The notes beneath the pieces are model-generated. The model was given only the letters and a program-made list of their open reading frames with translations. It was not told the origin of the DNA and did not search any database. Position numbers and translations under genes: made by a program. Of a DNA stretch of 64,000 nt, positions 9,097 through 17,640 are shown piece after piece (the stretch's first letter is position 1; each line of letters begins with the position of its first letter). This DNA comes from Thiocapsa imhoffii (GTDB taxonomy: Bacteria > Pseudomonadota > Gammaproteobacteria > Chromatiales > Chromatiaceae): the NCBI RefSeq assembly GCF_016583985.1, contig NZ_NRSD01000006.1, positions 1 through 64,000 on the forward strand, given 5' to 3'.

Positions 9097-10386
9097 ATGA
9101 AAGCGTTCACATTACGCAACGCCCAACGCGGAGCCGCACTCATCATCGGTTTGATGCTCGTTGCCGTCGCCAGCCTCGGCGCCCTGTCGATGATGCGCGG
9201 CACCATCATGCAGGAACGTCTGACCTCCAATCAGCAGAATAAGATCATTGCCAATATGGCAGCGGAGGCAGGTGCGGGTCGGTTTTTAGAGTGGGTTTCT
9301 GATGCTGAACGGTCCAACGATTTATCTGTTGATTGGAGTGACGCAAGTCAGCGCGCAGACATTCCCAATGGACCGATGACGAATCCCATTCAATTCCCAC
9401 CGTTTGGGCATTTCTTTATTCCTGATAATGACGAACCTGATTGGAACCAGAATCTGATTTCAGTGAATGTGACGGGAATTTCTCGATCGGGAAATGATAT
9501 TCTTTCAGAAACCGTTTTGAATTTTAGATTTTCTTATGAGGGCAGTGAGCCCCGTGGCGGCGGTCTTGGTGGTGCCATTAACTTTTTTGGAAAGGTTAAA
9601 ACTTTTGAAGGCGCCAATTCCAATGCCTACAAGGTTGATGGTCAAGGCGGCCCTGCCATCGGTACATCTGACAAGTCCAGCAAAGATGCAATAGAAAAGG
9701 ATATTCGTGATAAAGGCCGGTTGAATAATTATACCGGTGGTATTGAAGAAATTGCTTATCCAGAACCCTGGTCGAACCCAGAGAAACTTAAAGACTTTGT
9801 TGACGCGGTATGCGCCACTGCGAATTATTGCGGTAATTTAGCGCCTTCTTTTCCAACGGGGCAAGGCACTAATCCTTATGGTACTACCAGCAACAGAATG
9901 GTCAATGTCCTTACTGGCAATCAAACTATTCGTTTTACAGGAAATAATAGGGGTGCGGGAGTTCTGATTGTCACGGGCACTTTGACCTTTAACGGTACTC
10001 CGAGCTGGGATGGCGTCATCATTGTGCTTGGTGGTGCGGTCCATACCAGTGGTGGCGGCAATGGAGGTCTAGAAGGCACGATGTTTGTGACAAATATCGA
10101 TACCTCAAAGGACCCATGGAGATTTAAGAAGGAAATCAAGAAGGATGAAAATGGGAATGATGTTGAAGTTGAAGTAGGCAGCCAGTTCACCGTCTCAGGA
10201 GGTGGTAACGTAGATTATAATTTTGACTGCGACAGTATTACTGCATCTCGGAATTTGCTAAGTGATGCGGCAAAAAATATTTGGGCGATGGACAGCTGCG
10301 AAGGCGGTGGTGGTGGGAGCAGCGGTGGTTCAAGCAACCGGGGTACACCGCGAATTGTCTCCTGGTCAGAGGTGATCCCAGACTAG
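9097..10386 (+). CDS. pilX: PilX-type pilus tip protein with a different, AT-richer passenger (copy 2)
   Basis: 429 residues. The first about 66 residues (QRGAALIIGLMLVAVASLG ... AAEAGAGRFLEW) are nearly identical to copy 1; the remainder is unrelated apart from the shared ends PPFG...EPDW and a C-terminal SWSEVIP/SWNVVFP motif. The passenger contains a stretch (about 285-335) resembling the choice-of-anchor or DUF7305-like fold (GVLIVTGTLTFNGTPSWDG), then Gly-rich and Gly-Ser-rich tails. Codon use in about 9290-10320 is clearly AT-richer than the rest of the operon, which suggests the passenger was acquired separately. Probably a tip-exposed variant adhesin. Confidence 0.75.
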   Translation: MKAFTLRNAQRGAALIIGLMLVAVASLGALSMMRGTIMQERLTSNQQNKIIANMAAEAGAGRFLEWVSDAERSNDLSVDWSDASQRADIPNGPMTNPIQFPPFGHFFIPDNDEPDWNQNLISVNVTGISRSGNDILSETVLNFRFSYEGSEPRGGGLGGAINFFGKVKTFEGANSNAYKVDGQGGPAIGTSDKSSKDAIEKDIRDKGRLNNYTGGIEEIAYPEPWSNPEKLKDFVDAVCATANYCGNLAPSFPTGQGTNPYGTTSNRMVNVLTGNQTIRFTGNNRGAGVLIVTGTLTFNGTPSWDGVIIVLGGAVHTSGGGNGGLEGTMFVTNIDTSKDPWRFKKEIKKDENGNDVEVEVGSQFTVSGGGNVDYNFDCDSITASRNLLSDAAKNIWAMDSCEGGGGGSSGGSSNRGTPRIVSWSEVIPD

Positions 10387-11735
10387 TGACCTAACTCCGG
10401 ATGCTAACCGCGGGTAGACCAGAATGGCGCTAACTTAAGCAAAAACTAATTTCAAAAACAACTGGTACTAGGCTTAATACAGAAAGGAGAAACGATCCGC
10501 AAACCTGTCTTTTTGGATGCGGGTCGCGGTAGCTCATGACAGCATCGCGTTTGGCCCACCTCGGCGTTCCCCTGCGATCGCCGGCAAGCCGGCTCCTACC
10601 GATGTTGTCGCTACCCGGATGCCCCCGATCGTCGCCATCGGGATGACCCCAACCGGTCGGAGCCCGCTTGCGGGCGATCCGCCCACCGTGACGTACGGGA
10701 TGCGGGGCGTCGTGGGCTGATGACCGGGTTATGGTCGGCCCACCTCGGCGTTCCCCTGCGATCGCCGGCAAGCCGGCTCCTACCGATATTGTCGCCATTC
10801 GGATGCACCCGATCGTCGCCATCGGGATGACCCCAACCGGTCGGAGCCCGCTTGCGGGCGATTCGCCCACCGTGACGTACGGGATGCGGGACGTCGTGGG
10901 CTGATGACCGGGTTGTGGTCGGCCCACCTCGGCGCTCCCCTGCCATCGCCGGCAAGCCGGCTCCTACCGATATGGTCGCCATTCGGGTGCCCCCGATCGT
11001 CGCCATCGGGATGACCCCAACCGGTCGGAGTCCGCTTGCGGGCAATCCGCCAACCGTGACGAACGGGATGCGGGACGTCGTGGGCTCATGACCGGGTTGT
11101 GGTCGGCCCACCTCGGCGTTCCCCTGCGATCGCCGGCAAGCCGGCTTCTACCGATATGGTCGCCATTCGGATGCCCCCGATCGTCGCCATCGGGATGACC
11201 CCAACCGGTCGGACCCGCTTGCGGGCGATCCAAGGCCTCAGCAGACCACCACCCCAACCAGAAACACCCCCCACCCACAGGTCGGAGCCCGCTTGCGGGC
11301 GATCCACCAACCGGGACGACCGGGATGCGCGACGTCGTGGGGTTATGACCGGGTTGTGGTCGGCCCACCTCGGCGTTCCCCTGCCATCGCCGGCAAGCCG
11401 GCTCCTACCGAGATTGTCGCCATTCGGATGCCCCCGATCGTCGCCATCGGGATGACCCCAACCGGTCGGACCCGCTTGCGGGCGACCCGCCAACCGTGAC
11501 GAACGGGATGCGGGACGTCGTGGGCTGATGACCGGGTTGTGGTCGGCCCACCCCGGCGCTCCCCTGCCATCGCCGGCAAGCCGGCTCCTACAGGGCGGCG
11601 GCAAGACGACCGCCATTCGAGCCAAGCCCATTTTCCTTGAGCGCGACCCGATCCCGATCCATCTCACAGGGACTGACACCATGACCGATGCCTTGTGGGG
11701 TTGCAAATCCGGCACGCCAGTCCACAATTGCAAGG
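10387..11735. other. Intergenic stretch filled by a BIME array
   Basis: About 1350 bases without a gene. After pilX comes a short unique part that includes the shared AATGGCGCTAACTTA motif, then six consecutive REP-pair units from about 10555 to 11600. The last 130 bases lead into the ATPase gene. Short reading frames in the array are translations of the repeat and are not genes. Confidence 0.8.
10555..11600. repeat. BIME array, six units of about 185 bases
   Basis: Inverted REPs (GCGATCGCCGGCAAGCCGG then CTCCTACC) begin near 10574, 10758, 10943, 11126, 11391 and 11567. Each except the last is followed by two 24-base units of the type CGATCGTCGCCATCGGGATGACCC, a direct REP (GGTCGGAGCCCGCTTGCGGG), and a conserved spacer containing CCGTGACGAACGGGATGCGG and GACCGGGTTGTGGTCGG. 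The unit at 11210-11390 has an extra REP. The direct and inverted REPs have the same hairpin with mirror orientation. Confidence 0.9.
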
Positions 11736-12908
11736 ATGATCCCACGTCGTCTTGCGACACCTCTTGAACATCGACTCAGCCGGTTTCCGGCTGTCGCCTT
11801 GCTCGGTCCGCGTCAGGTCGGAAAGACGACCCTGGCCCTGTCGTGCCACACGGCAGACGATGCACTCTACCTGGATCTGGAGAACCCAGCCGATCTTGAG
11901 AAGCTGTCGGATCCGCGCGGTTACCTTGAGGGGCGTCGCGGCCGTCTCACGATCATCGACGAGGTCCAACGCGCCCCTGGGCTGTTTCAGGTCCTGCGTG
12001 GCCTGATCGATGAGCGTGTGCGCGACGGCGAGGCGGCGGGCCATTTCCTCCTCCTTGGCTCGGCATCGGTCGAGTTGCTGCGACAGTCGAGCGAGAGTCT
12101 CGCGGGGCGCATCGCGTATCTGGAGCTGGCGCCGTTCGATCCGCTGGAGATCGATGCAGCACAGGTCCAACAGCTCTGGGCCCGTGGCGGCTTTCCACGG
12201 AGCTTTCTGGCGGACGGGGATGCGGACAGCGTCCTCTGGCGCGAGAACTTCATCCGCAGCTATCTGGAACGGGATATTCCCCAGCTCGGACCACGGATCC
12301 CCGCCGAGACCTTACGTCGCTTCTGGACCATGCTCGCACATGGGCAGGGCGGTCTGCTCAATGCCGCCGATCTGGCGCGCGCGCTCGCCGTCGACGGCAA
12401 GACGGTGGCCCGGTACCTGGACCTGATGGTCGATCTGCTGCTGGTGCGCCGGCTTCCCCCCTACGTCGCGAACGTTAGGAAGCGTCTCGTCAAATCCCCC
12501 AAGGTGTACGTCCGCGACAGCGGCCTCGTCCATACGCTGCTGCGATTGGACAGGCTCGACGACCTGCTCGGACACCCGGTCGCCGGCGCGAGCTGGGAGG
12601 GATTCATCATCGAAACCCTGCTGCGCGCCGCACCCGAGCGAACCCAGGCGACGTTCTACCGAACGGCCACGGGAGTGGAAATGGACCTGGTGCTCGAGCT
12701 GCCGGGTCACCGCCTCTGGGCGGTGGAGATCAAACGCGGCCTGGCGCCCAAGGTCGAGCCGGGCACCCACACAGCGCTCGCCGACCTGAATCCCGACCGT
12801 GCCTTTCTGGTCTACTCCGGGGATGAGCGCTACCCAAAAGGTGGCGGAATCGAGGCGATCGGGGTCAGGCAATTGGCGCAGGAACTGGCGTCGCTCGACG
12901 CGGCGTGA
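11736..12908 (+). CDS. AAA+ ATPase with DUF4143 C-terminal domain
   Basis: 390 residues. Walker A is GPRQVGKTT (about 24-32) and Walker B is LTIIDEVQ (about 70). The N-terminal half is an AAA_14-type ATPase with a sensor-like LLGSAS. The C-terminal half (about 210-340) has the DUF4143 pattern: LLNAADLARALAVDGKTVARYLDLM (winged helix), VYVRDSGLVHTLL, then GASWEGFIIE and a PD-(D/E)xK-like EMDLVLE...WAVEIK segment. The function of this family is not established; members are often scattered among accessory genes. ATG 11736 is assigned because AAGG lies just upstream, though spacing is short. BIME repeats flank it on both sides and a palindromic element follows its stop. Confidence 0.8.
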   Translation: MIPRRLATPLEHRLSRFPAVALLGPRQVGKTTLALSCHTADDALYLDLENPADLEKLSDPRGYLEGRRGRLTIIDEVQRAPGLFQVLRGLIDERVRDGEAAGHFLLLGSASVELLRQSSESLAGRIAYLELAPFDPLEIDAAQVQQLWARGGFPRSFLADGDADSVLWRENFIRSYLERDIPQLGPRIPAETLRRFWTMLAHGQGGLLNAADLARALAVDGKTVARYLDLMVDLLLVRRLPPYVANVRKRLVKSPKVYVRDSGLVHTLLRLDRLDDLLGHPVAGASWEGFIIETLLRAAPERTQATFYRTATGVEMDLVLELPGHRLWAVEIKRGLAPKVEPGTHTALADLNPDRAFLVYSGDERYPKGGGIEAIGVRQLAQELASLDAA

Positions 12909-12931
12909 GGCGAGACGCTCCTGGGGGAATA

Positions 12932-12998
12932 GGGGCCAGGGTCAATGGATTCGTCGCTAGCATCAGTCAGCATCCCCTAGGGTTGATCACCTGGCCCC
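12932..12998. repeat. Palindromic element, full-length copy 1 (GGGGCCAG...CTGGCCCC)
   Basis: About 67 bases bounded by inverted ends GGGGCCAG and CTGGCCCC, with the internal sequence GGATTCGTCGCTAGCATCAG. It lies 24 bases past the ATPase stop codon and is followed directly by a REP. Other copies or fragments are at 14295, 15482, 16249, 16757 and 17986. Confidence 0.8.
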
Positions 12999-13003
12999 CT
13001 GGT

Positions 13004-13320
13004 AAGGAGCCCGCTTGCGGGCGATCCAAGGCCGCAGCAGACCACCGCCCCAACCAGAACCCCCCCCACCCACAGGTAGGAGCCCGCTTGCGGGCGATCC
13101 GCCAACCGTGACGAACGGGATGCGGGACGTCGTGGGCTGATGACAGGGTCACGCTTGGCCCACCTCAGAGTTCCCCTGCCATCGCCGGCAAGCCGGCTCC
13201 TACCGATATCATCGCCATCCGGATGCCCCCGATCGTCGCCATCGGGATGACCCCAACCGGTAGGAGCCCGCTTGCGGGCGATCCGCCAACCGTGAGGAAC
13301 GGGATGCGGGACGAGTGAAA
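13004..13320. repeat. REP/BIME cluster
   Basis: Direct REPs at about 13004-13029 and 13076-13101, an inverted REP at about 13180-13205, and a direct REP at about 13257-13282, separated by the usual spacer and 24-base units. The two adjacent direct REPs are separated by the sequence CAGCAGACCACCGCCCCAAC, which also occurs next to the REP at position 12 and near 11240. Confidence 0.85.
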
Positions 13321-13508
13321 CCAGGGACGGACCACCAAATCGCTTTGAGCTAGGAGGGACTTGGCCAGGCTCAAGCTACAGCGGGGAATAGGGGGGACAG
13401 ATTTCCGGCTTTCCCTGCGGACACGACCCGACGGGACCAACTGTCGTGACATTGTCTGGCGGAGACCCTACCATAGGCTCCTACGCACGCGACTGGTAGA
13501 TCACCACC

Positions 13509-13799
13509 ATGCCGACCCCGACGCCCCGCACCGAAAAGCTTGACCTTAGGCTGACCCCGGCGGCGAAGCGCACGCTTCAGACCGCGGCGGTGGCAACGCG
13601 TCGATCCGTCAGCGAGTTCGTCTTGGAGAGCGCGTTGGCGCGCGCGCAGGAGACGCTAGCGGATCGCCAGCGATTCGGCCTCGACGCGGAACAATGGGCC
13701 GCCTTCCAGGCAGCCCTGGACGCCCCGCCCAGACCCGTGCCGCGCCTTGCGCGCCTGTTGCAGGAGCCAAGCGTTCTCGACGGGAGTGACGGCGATTGA
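13509..13799 (+). CDS. Antitoxin, DUF1778/TacA-like
   Basis: 96 residues. The N-terminal ribbon-helix-helix DNA-binding domain is visible as KLDLRLTPAAKRTLQTAAVA followed by RRSVSEFVLESALARAQETL. The C-terminal tail (about 60-96: FGLDAEQWAAFQAALDAPPR ... LARLLQEPSVLD) is the toxin-neutralising segment of DUF1778 antitoxins. It overlaps the GNAT toxin gene by four bases, the standard arrangement. The pair is expected to autoregulate: the antitoxin binds the operator upstream of 13509 and the toxin acts as co-repressor. Confidence 0.88.
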   Translation: MPTPTPRTEKLDLRLTPAAKRTLQTAAVATRRSVSEFVLESALARAQETLADRQRFGLDAEQWAAFQAALDAPPRPVPRLARLLQEPSVLDGSDGD

Positions 13800-14299
13800 C
13801 CCGGCGCCTGCGGGTCGAGAAACTCCAGCGAAGCCACGGTGTCGACGCGTTCGACTGCGGCGACGAGACCCTCAACCGGTTTCTATCCCGCCACGCCATG
13901 CAGAGCCAGATGGCGGGGGCTTCGCAGAGCTACGTCGCGTTGTCGGGCGACGAGATCGTGGGGTTTCATACGCTCGTGGTCGGGCAAGTGGAATACGAAG
14001 CCGCGCCCGATCGGTTGGCCAAAGGGCTCGCCCGCCATCCGGTGCCTGTCATGGTCCTGGCCCGCCTGGCTGTCGCTCGGAACTGGCAGGGACAAGGAGT
14101 GGGGGCCGGCCTGCTCAAGGACGCGATGCTCCGCACATTGCAAGCCGCCGATATCGCTGGCATCCGGGCGCTACTCGTTCAGGCAAAGGACGAGCGCGCC
14201 CGAGCCTTCTACGAGCATTTCGATTTCGCCCCGTCCCCGAGCGACCCGCTGCATCTGTTCGTGCTGCTCAAGGACGTTCGCGCGATGCTGGGCCAATAG
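13796..14299 (+). CDS. GNAT-family acetyltransferase toxin, TacT-like
   Basis: 167 residues with a TTG start that overlaps the antitoxin stop (TTGA). It contains the acetyl-CoA pyrophosphate loop ARNWQGQGVGAGLL (about 97-110), the N-terminal motif FDCGDETLNRFLSRHA found in DUF1778-linked GNAT toxins, and the conserved Tyr in RAFYEHFDF. Members acetylate charged aminoacyl-tRNAs and block translation; that activity is known for the family and inferred here. The stop codon TAG is supplied by the first bases of a palindromic repeat element (AATAGGGGCC). Confidence 0.87.
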   Translation: MTRRLRVEKLQRSHGVDAFDCGDETLNRFLSRHAMQSQMAGASQSYVALSGDEIVGFHTLVVGQVEYEAAPDRLAKGLARHPVPVMVLARLAVARNWQGQGVGAGLLKDAMLRTLQAADIAGIRALLVQAKDERARAFYEHFDFAPSPSDPLHLFVLLKDVRAMLGQ

Positions 14300-14526
14300 G
14301 GGCCAGGGTCAATTGATTCGTCGCTCTGCGATCGCCGGCAAGCCGGCTCCTACAGGGCGGCGAGGATGTCAATGCGATCAGAGGGACCATTCAGCGCCAG
14401 GACACCCGGGCCGGTTTTCCGTCGGGCGAGACGACATCAGGGGGCGCAGTCAACACTCTGATCGGTGTCCGGTGCCGCGAAACGCGGCCCCGTCCCCAAT
14501 CACCCGAGCACCGAATTGCTCCCCAA
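14295..14526. repeat. Truncated palindromic element plus single inverted REP
   Basis: The left part of the GGGGCCAG element (14295-14325) is cut after GATTCGTCGCT and joins directly to an inverted REP (about 14328-14355, ending CTCCTACAGGGCGGCG). The remaining 170 bases up to the Rpn remnant show no feature I can name. Confidence 0.7.
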
Positions 14527-15118
14527 TCAGTGATCCTGCAACCAGGCGTCAAGATCCGCGATCGAGCCAAAATCCAGCAGGGCTTCACCGAGGCCGACGA
14601 GTTGGGCGCTGTCGAGTGCCCGGATCTGTTCCAAGTGCGGCGGCGTCAGTGCGCCGCAGCGCCGGGCGAGCTGGCTCAAAATCAATTCGCGCCGAGCTTC
14701 CTCCCGGCCTTCCTCCCGGCCTTCACCGTAGGCCTCTTGGTATGAGCGGGTCTGTTTCACATCGGTGACGGGCAAGTGCAGCATGGCGCGGATCTCCTCG
14801 CGGGTCAGTTGCGGGAATTGATACACCAGAATCGTCTCAATCAGATCCAGGGTCTCCAGCGGATCGGGCGTGCTGTCGCGCTGCGCCGCCAAGGCACGCG
14901 CTTCGGCGGCGCTGGAACTGGGCCTCGGCGAAGATCAGCGGGGCATCGGGGCGCTCGCGCGGGGGCAGCAAGACACCATCGAGCCGAAAGGCAGTCTGTT
15001 TTACCTCGACGGCTTTCATGCGGTAGGCCGACGCCTCGGGCACGGCTAAACCGGCTAGGTCGAAGGCCAATTCCGGGCGTTCCTGGAAGAGGCGATAAAA
15101 CAGAGGATCCGTGTGCAT
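14527..15118 (-). pseudogene. Rpn/DUF2887 family nuclease, internally deleted and frameshifted
   Basis: The N-terminal part (start 15118, MHTDPLFYRLFQERPELAFD ... FRLDGVLLPP...APLIFAEAQFQ) and the C-terminal part (stop 14527, LDLIETILVYQFPQLTREEI ... EAYGEGREEGREEARREL) both belong to one DUF2887/PD-(D/E)xK protein, but they lie in different frames. About 120 residues between AEAQFQ and the LIETILVY segment are missing relative to family members of about 280 residues. The deletion removes part of the nuclease core, so the gene is dead. Rpn-like proteins are spread on mobile and accessory DNA. Confidence 0.75.
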
Positions 15119-15293
15119 GGGCTCATCGTCCGTGGTCGATCGGTTCGAGGCGAAGTTTACATAACGTGTGCGTCCCTGGGAAACTGGCATACGACAGGAC
15201 TTCGCCCCATTGCCATGGCCATCGTTGCGATTGGGAGAACCCACCCCCAAGCCGAGTCCCTACGCGGAACCTCAAGACGAACGGAGACGATTG

Positions 15294-15482
15294 ATGGCTG
15301 AACCACAATTCTCCGTGCGCAGCGCTAAGGCACGAGAACTGGCCCATCGACTGGCGCGCAACGAACTCCGCATCGCCTTCGGCATCCACAAGATCCGTAC
15401 GGATCAGCGTGCAGCACGGCTGCCCCCAACCGGTAGTAGCCCGCTTGCGGGCGATCCGCTAACCGAGGCGAATCGCGAATAG
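15294..15482 (+). pseudogene. VapB-like antitoxin truncated by REP insertion
   Basis: The frame begins MAEPQFSVRSAKARELAHRL, a VapB-type antitoxin N-terminus (SIRSxKAxELAxELA), with GGAG eight bases before the ATG. After about 35 residues the sequence becomes the translation of a REP (PPTGSSPLAGDP), and the frame ends in the TAG of a palindromic element. The normal C-terminal toxin-binding region and the toxin gene are absent. Confidence 0.55.
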
Positions 15483-15740
15483 GGGCCAGGGTTAATTGAT
15501 TCGTCGCTAGAATCAGTCAGCATCCACAAGGGTTGATCAGCTGGCCCCCCTGGTAGGAGCCCGCTTGCGGGCGATCCGCCAACCGTGACGAACGGGATGC
15601 GGGACGTCGTGGGCTGATGACCGGGTTGTGGTCGGCCCACCGCGGCGCTCCCCTGCCATCGCCGGCAAGCCGGCTCCTACCGAGATCGTCGCCATCGGGA
15701 TGACCCCAACCGGTAGGAGCCCGCTTGCAGGCGATTCGCT
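15420..15740. repeat. REP copies and full palindromic element copy 3
   Basis: A direct REP at about 15431-15456 lies inside the VapB-like remnant. The full palindromic element is at 15482-15548 and is followed by a direct REP (about 15551-15577), the standard spacer, an inverted REP (about 15655-15681) and a direct REP (about 15712-15736). The block separates two toxin-antitoxin remnants. Confidence 0.85.
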
Positions 15741-15772
15741 AACTGAGTCGCGCGGGCGGCACGACGGAGGAT

Positions 15773-16012
15773 ATGGACGTCATTCTCGACCAGTTGGCCA
15801 GCGTGCTGCGGCGGGCGCCAATCTGGTACCTATGGCGACCGCAGCTCCGGGACGCGAACGACGACATGGTACTGGAGGCGGCGGCAAATGCGGCGGCGAC
15901 GCATCTGGTGACCTTCAATATCCGTGACTTCGGGACCGCACCGAGCCGATTTGGGATCACGCTTTGCCGCCCAGCAGAGATCGCGAGGAATTTGCGCCAT
16001 GAGCAAGAGTAA
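15773..16012 (+). pseudogene. PIN-domain toxin, C-terminal fragment
   Basis: 79 residues containing IWYLWRPQLRDANDDMVLEA followed by ATHLVTFNIRDFG. This is the C-terminal acidic half of PIN-family toxins (the DANDDM and TFNxxDF signatures carry the later catalytic Asp residues). The N-terminal half with the first catalytic Asp is missing; REP sequence ends about 35 bases upstream. The reading frame overlaps the start of the next gene by 14 bases, as toxin and antitoxin genes often do. Confidence 0.65.
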
Positions 16013-16253
16013 CTTCGCCTTGAGTACGCCGGAGAGCATTCTGGCGGCGGCACGCCGCGCCGCCAAGCGTGACGGCGTGAGCTTGAACCAGTTCATCAAC
16101 ACTGCCTTAGCTGAGAAGGTGGCCGCGCTGGCGACCGAAGAGGTATTCACGCACCGCGCCGCTCGGGCCGACCGAGCGCGCTTCCTGGATGTGCTGGAAC
16201 GCCTTGGTCGGGAATCGCCACGGACAGGAGATGAACTCGACATTAGCGAATAG
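15999..16253 (+). CDS. Ribbon-helix-helix antitoxin, HicB-like
   Basis: 84 residues: MSKSNFALSTPESILAAARR, then AKRDGVSLNQFINTALAEKV, a classic RHH/Arc-type fold, and a charged C-terminal tail. It follows and overlaps the truncated PIN toxin gene, so it was probably its antitoxin and is now an orphan. Its stop codon TAG is again the first part of a palindromic element (GAATAGGGGCC). Confidence 0.7.
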   Translation: MSKSNFALSTPESILAAARRAAKRDGVSLNQFINTALAEKVAALATEEVFTHRAARADRARFLDVLERLGRESPRTGDELDISE

Positions 16254-16597
16254 GGGCCAGGGTTAATTGATTCGTCCGATTTTTCCGCGCTGCGGCACCG
16301 GCCTAGAGGCGGTGAAAGGGTCTGGAATCGACCCGGAGTTGACACTGATGCGTCGCCGGATGGGATCCGCAGTCGAGGGGACAGCGGACACCCGTCGTGG
16401 CATTGAATGACCGATACTGTTGGAACTCGCCGGCATCACGCACCACATTCGCGGTCACGGATCCGGCAGACGGTTCCCAAGGCAGAGGACGTCATTTCGC
16501 TGCCCTTCCGAATTCCCCCTTGGGATTGTCAGCTCTGTTGGCAGACCACTTAACAGGTGCTACTGTCCGCGCCGTATAAGCCTAAAGAGAGGCGTCC
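16254..16597. other. Intergenic region with truncated palindromic element
   Basis: The first 30 bases are the left end of the GGGGCCAG element (16249-16279), cut after GATTCGTC. The remaining 310 bases contain no reading frame I can assign and no REP. It ends in the leader of the Phd-like remnant, which has AGAGAGG upstream of its ATG. Confidence 0.55.
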
Positions 16598-16762
16598 ATG
16601 AGCGTGAGATTCTCCGAAGACGTGGTCCCGTTGACAGACCTGAAGATCAACCCTGGTCGCGTGGTCAAACAGGCTGTCGAGGCCCATAGGCCCGTGCTTC
16701 TCACCCGCAGAGGACGGGGTGTCGCCGTGATCCAGTCCGTGTCCGACTACGAGCAGAATTGA
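16598..16762 (+). pseudogene. Phd/YefM-type antitoxin, C-terminally truncated
   Basis: 54 residues. They include VVPLTDLKINPGRVVKQAVE and RPVLLTRRGRGVAVIQSVSD, the N-terminal DNA-binding and dimerisation half of Phd/YefM antitoxins. Intact members are about 80-90 residues; here the frame ends right after SDYEQN, where the sequence turns into a palindromic element whose ATTGA supplies the stop codon. No toxin gene follows. Confidence 0.65.
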
Positions 16763-17222
16763 TTCGTCGCTAGAATCAGTCAGCATCCACAAGGGTTGAT
16801 CAGCTGGCACCCCTGGTAGGAGCCCGCTTGCGGGCGACCAGCCCACCGTGACGAACGGGATGCGGGACGTGGTGGACTGATGACAGGGTCACGCTTGGCC
16901 CACCTCGGCGCTCCCCTGCCATCGCCGGCAAGCCCGCTCCTACCGATGTTGTCGCCATTCGGATGCCCCCGATCGTCGCCATCGGGATGACCCCAACCGG
17001 TCGGAGCCCGCTTGCGGGCGATCCGCCAACCGTGACGAACGGGATGCGGGACGTGGTGGGCTGATGACCGGGTTGTGGTCGGCCCACCTCGGCGCTCCCC
17101 TGCGATCGCCGGCAAGCCGGCTCCTACCGATATGGTCGCCATTCGGATGCCCCCGATCGTCGCCATCGGGATGACCCCAACCGGTCGGAGCCCGCTTGCG
17201 GGCGATCCGCCAACTTACTGAG
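16757..17222. repeat. Right part of palindromic element plus BIME array
   Basis: Positions 16757-16813 are the right portion of the GGGGCCAG element (ATTGATTCGTCGCTAGAATC ... AGCTGGCACCCC). Direct REPs follow near 16815, 17007 and 17188 and inverted REPs near 16919 and 17103, with 24-base units and the CCGTGACGAACGGGATGCGG spacer. The inverted REP near 16919 has a base change in the stem (AAGCCCGC). Confidence 0.85.
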
Positions 17223-17292
17223 ACCCGTGGTCGGGTCGTATAGGTGTCCCGCTCGCGGGCTCATGTCGCGTCCAGTCCTCGCGTCGTCCCGT

Positions 17293-17640
17293 TCACTGTC
17301 GAGGTTCCGGGCCTACCAACGCGACGATCTTGGCCCTGACGTCGTTCAGCTCGGCAGTGGACACCTTCCCTTTGCGTAGGGCCTTGCGGGCCACCCAATC
17401 GAGGCTCTTGACCTGGTCGGCTAGAACGACGCGCGGGCGATCCCCCGGTATCGGTACTTCGAAGGGGTAGCCCTTGACCTGCGTGGTCATGGGACAGCAG
17501 AGCATCAGCCCGGTCTTGCCGTTGTAGGCCGAAGGACTGACAACCAGCGCCGGCCTGTGGCCAGCCTGCTCATGTCCAGCCTGCGGGTCGAAGTACAACC
17601 ACACGATATCGCCGGCCTCGGGTGTGTCACGCCGAACCAT
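17293..17640 (-). CDS. mazF: MazF-type endoribonuclease toxin
   Basis: 115 residues of the PemK/MazF fold: PEAGDIVWLYFDPQAGHEQA followed by GHRPALVVSPSAYN (the RPALVVS motif), LMLCCPMTTQVKGYPFEV, and VVLADQVKSLDW. It is expected to cut mRNA at short specific sequences; the cleavage site cannot be predicted here. The start ATG overlaps the stop of the mazE gene (ATGA), which shows the genes are translationally coupled. Confidence 0.9.
   Translation of the reverse strand: MVRRDTPEAGDIVWLYFDPQAGHEQAGHRPALVVSPSAYNGKTGLMLCCPMTTQVKGYPFEVPIPGDRPRVVLADQVKSLDWVARKALRKGKVSTAELNDVRAKIVALVGPEPRQ

Larger units (their letters stand above)
12909..13508. other. Repeat-filled spacer upstream of the TacAT-like pair
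   Basis: No gene is supported. It holds one full copy of the GGGGCCAG palindromic element (12932-12998), REP copies near 13005, 13078, 13182 and 13258, and from about 13320 unique sequence leading to the antitoxin gene. A short string AATAGGGGGGACAGATTTC at about 13387 resembles a motif I recall near RAYT genes in other genomes; I cannot confirm it. Confidence 0.65.

Noticed and set aside
10555-11600. Possible CRISPR array
   Set aside because: The spacers between the palindromes are themselves repeated, the unit is about 185 bases and no cas gene is present.
10430-11760. Overlapping open frames with repeated peptides such as GRPQPGH and ASGLRPVG
   Set aside because: They are translations of the REP and spacer repeats in all frames, without start signals.
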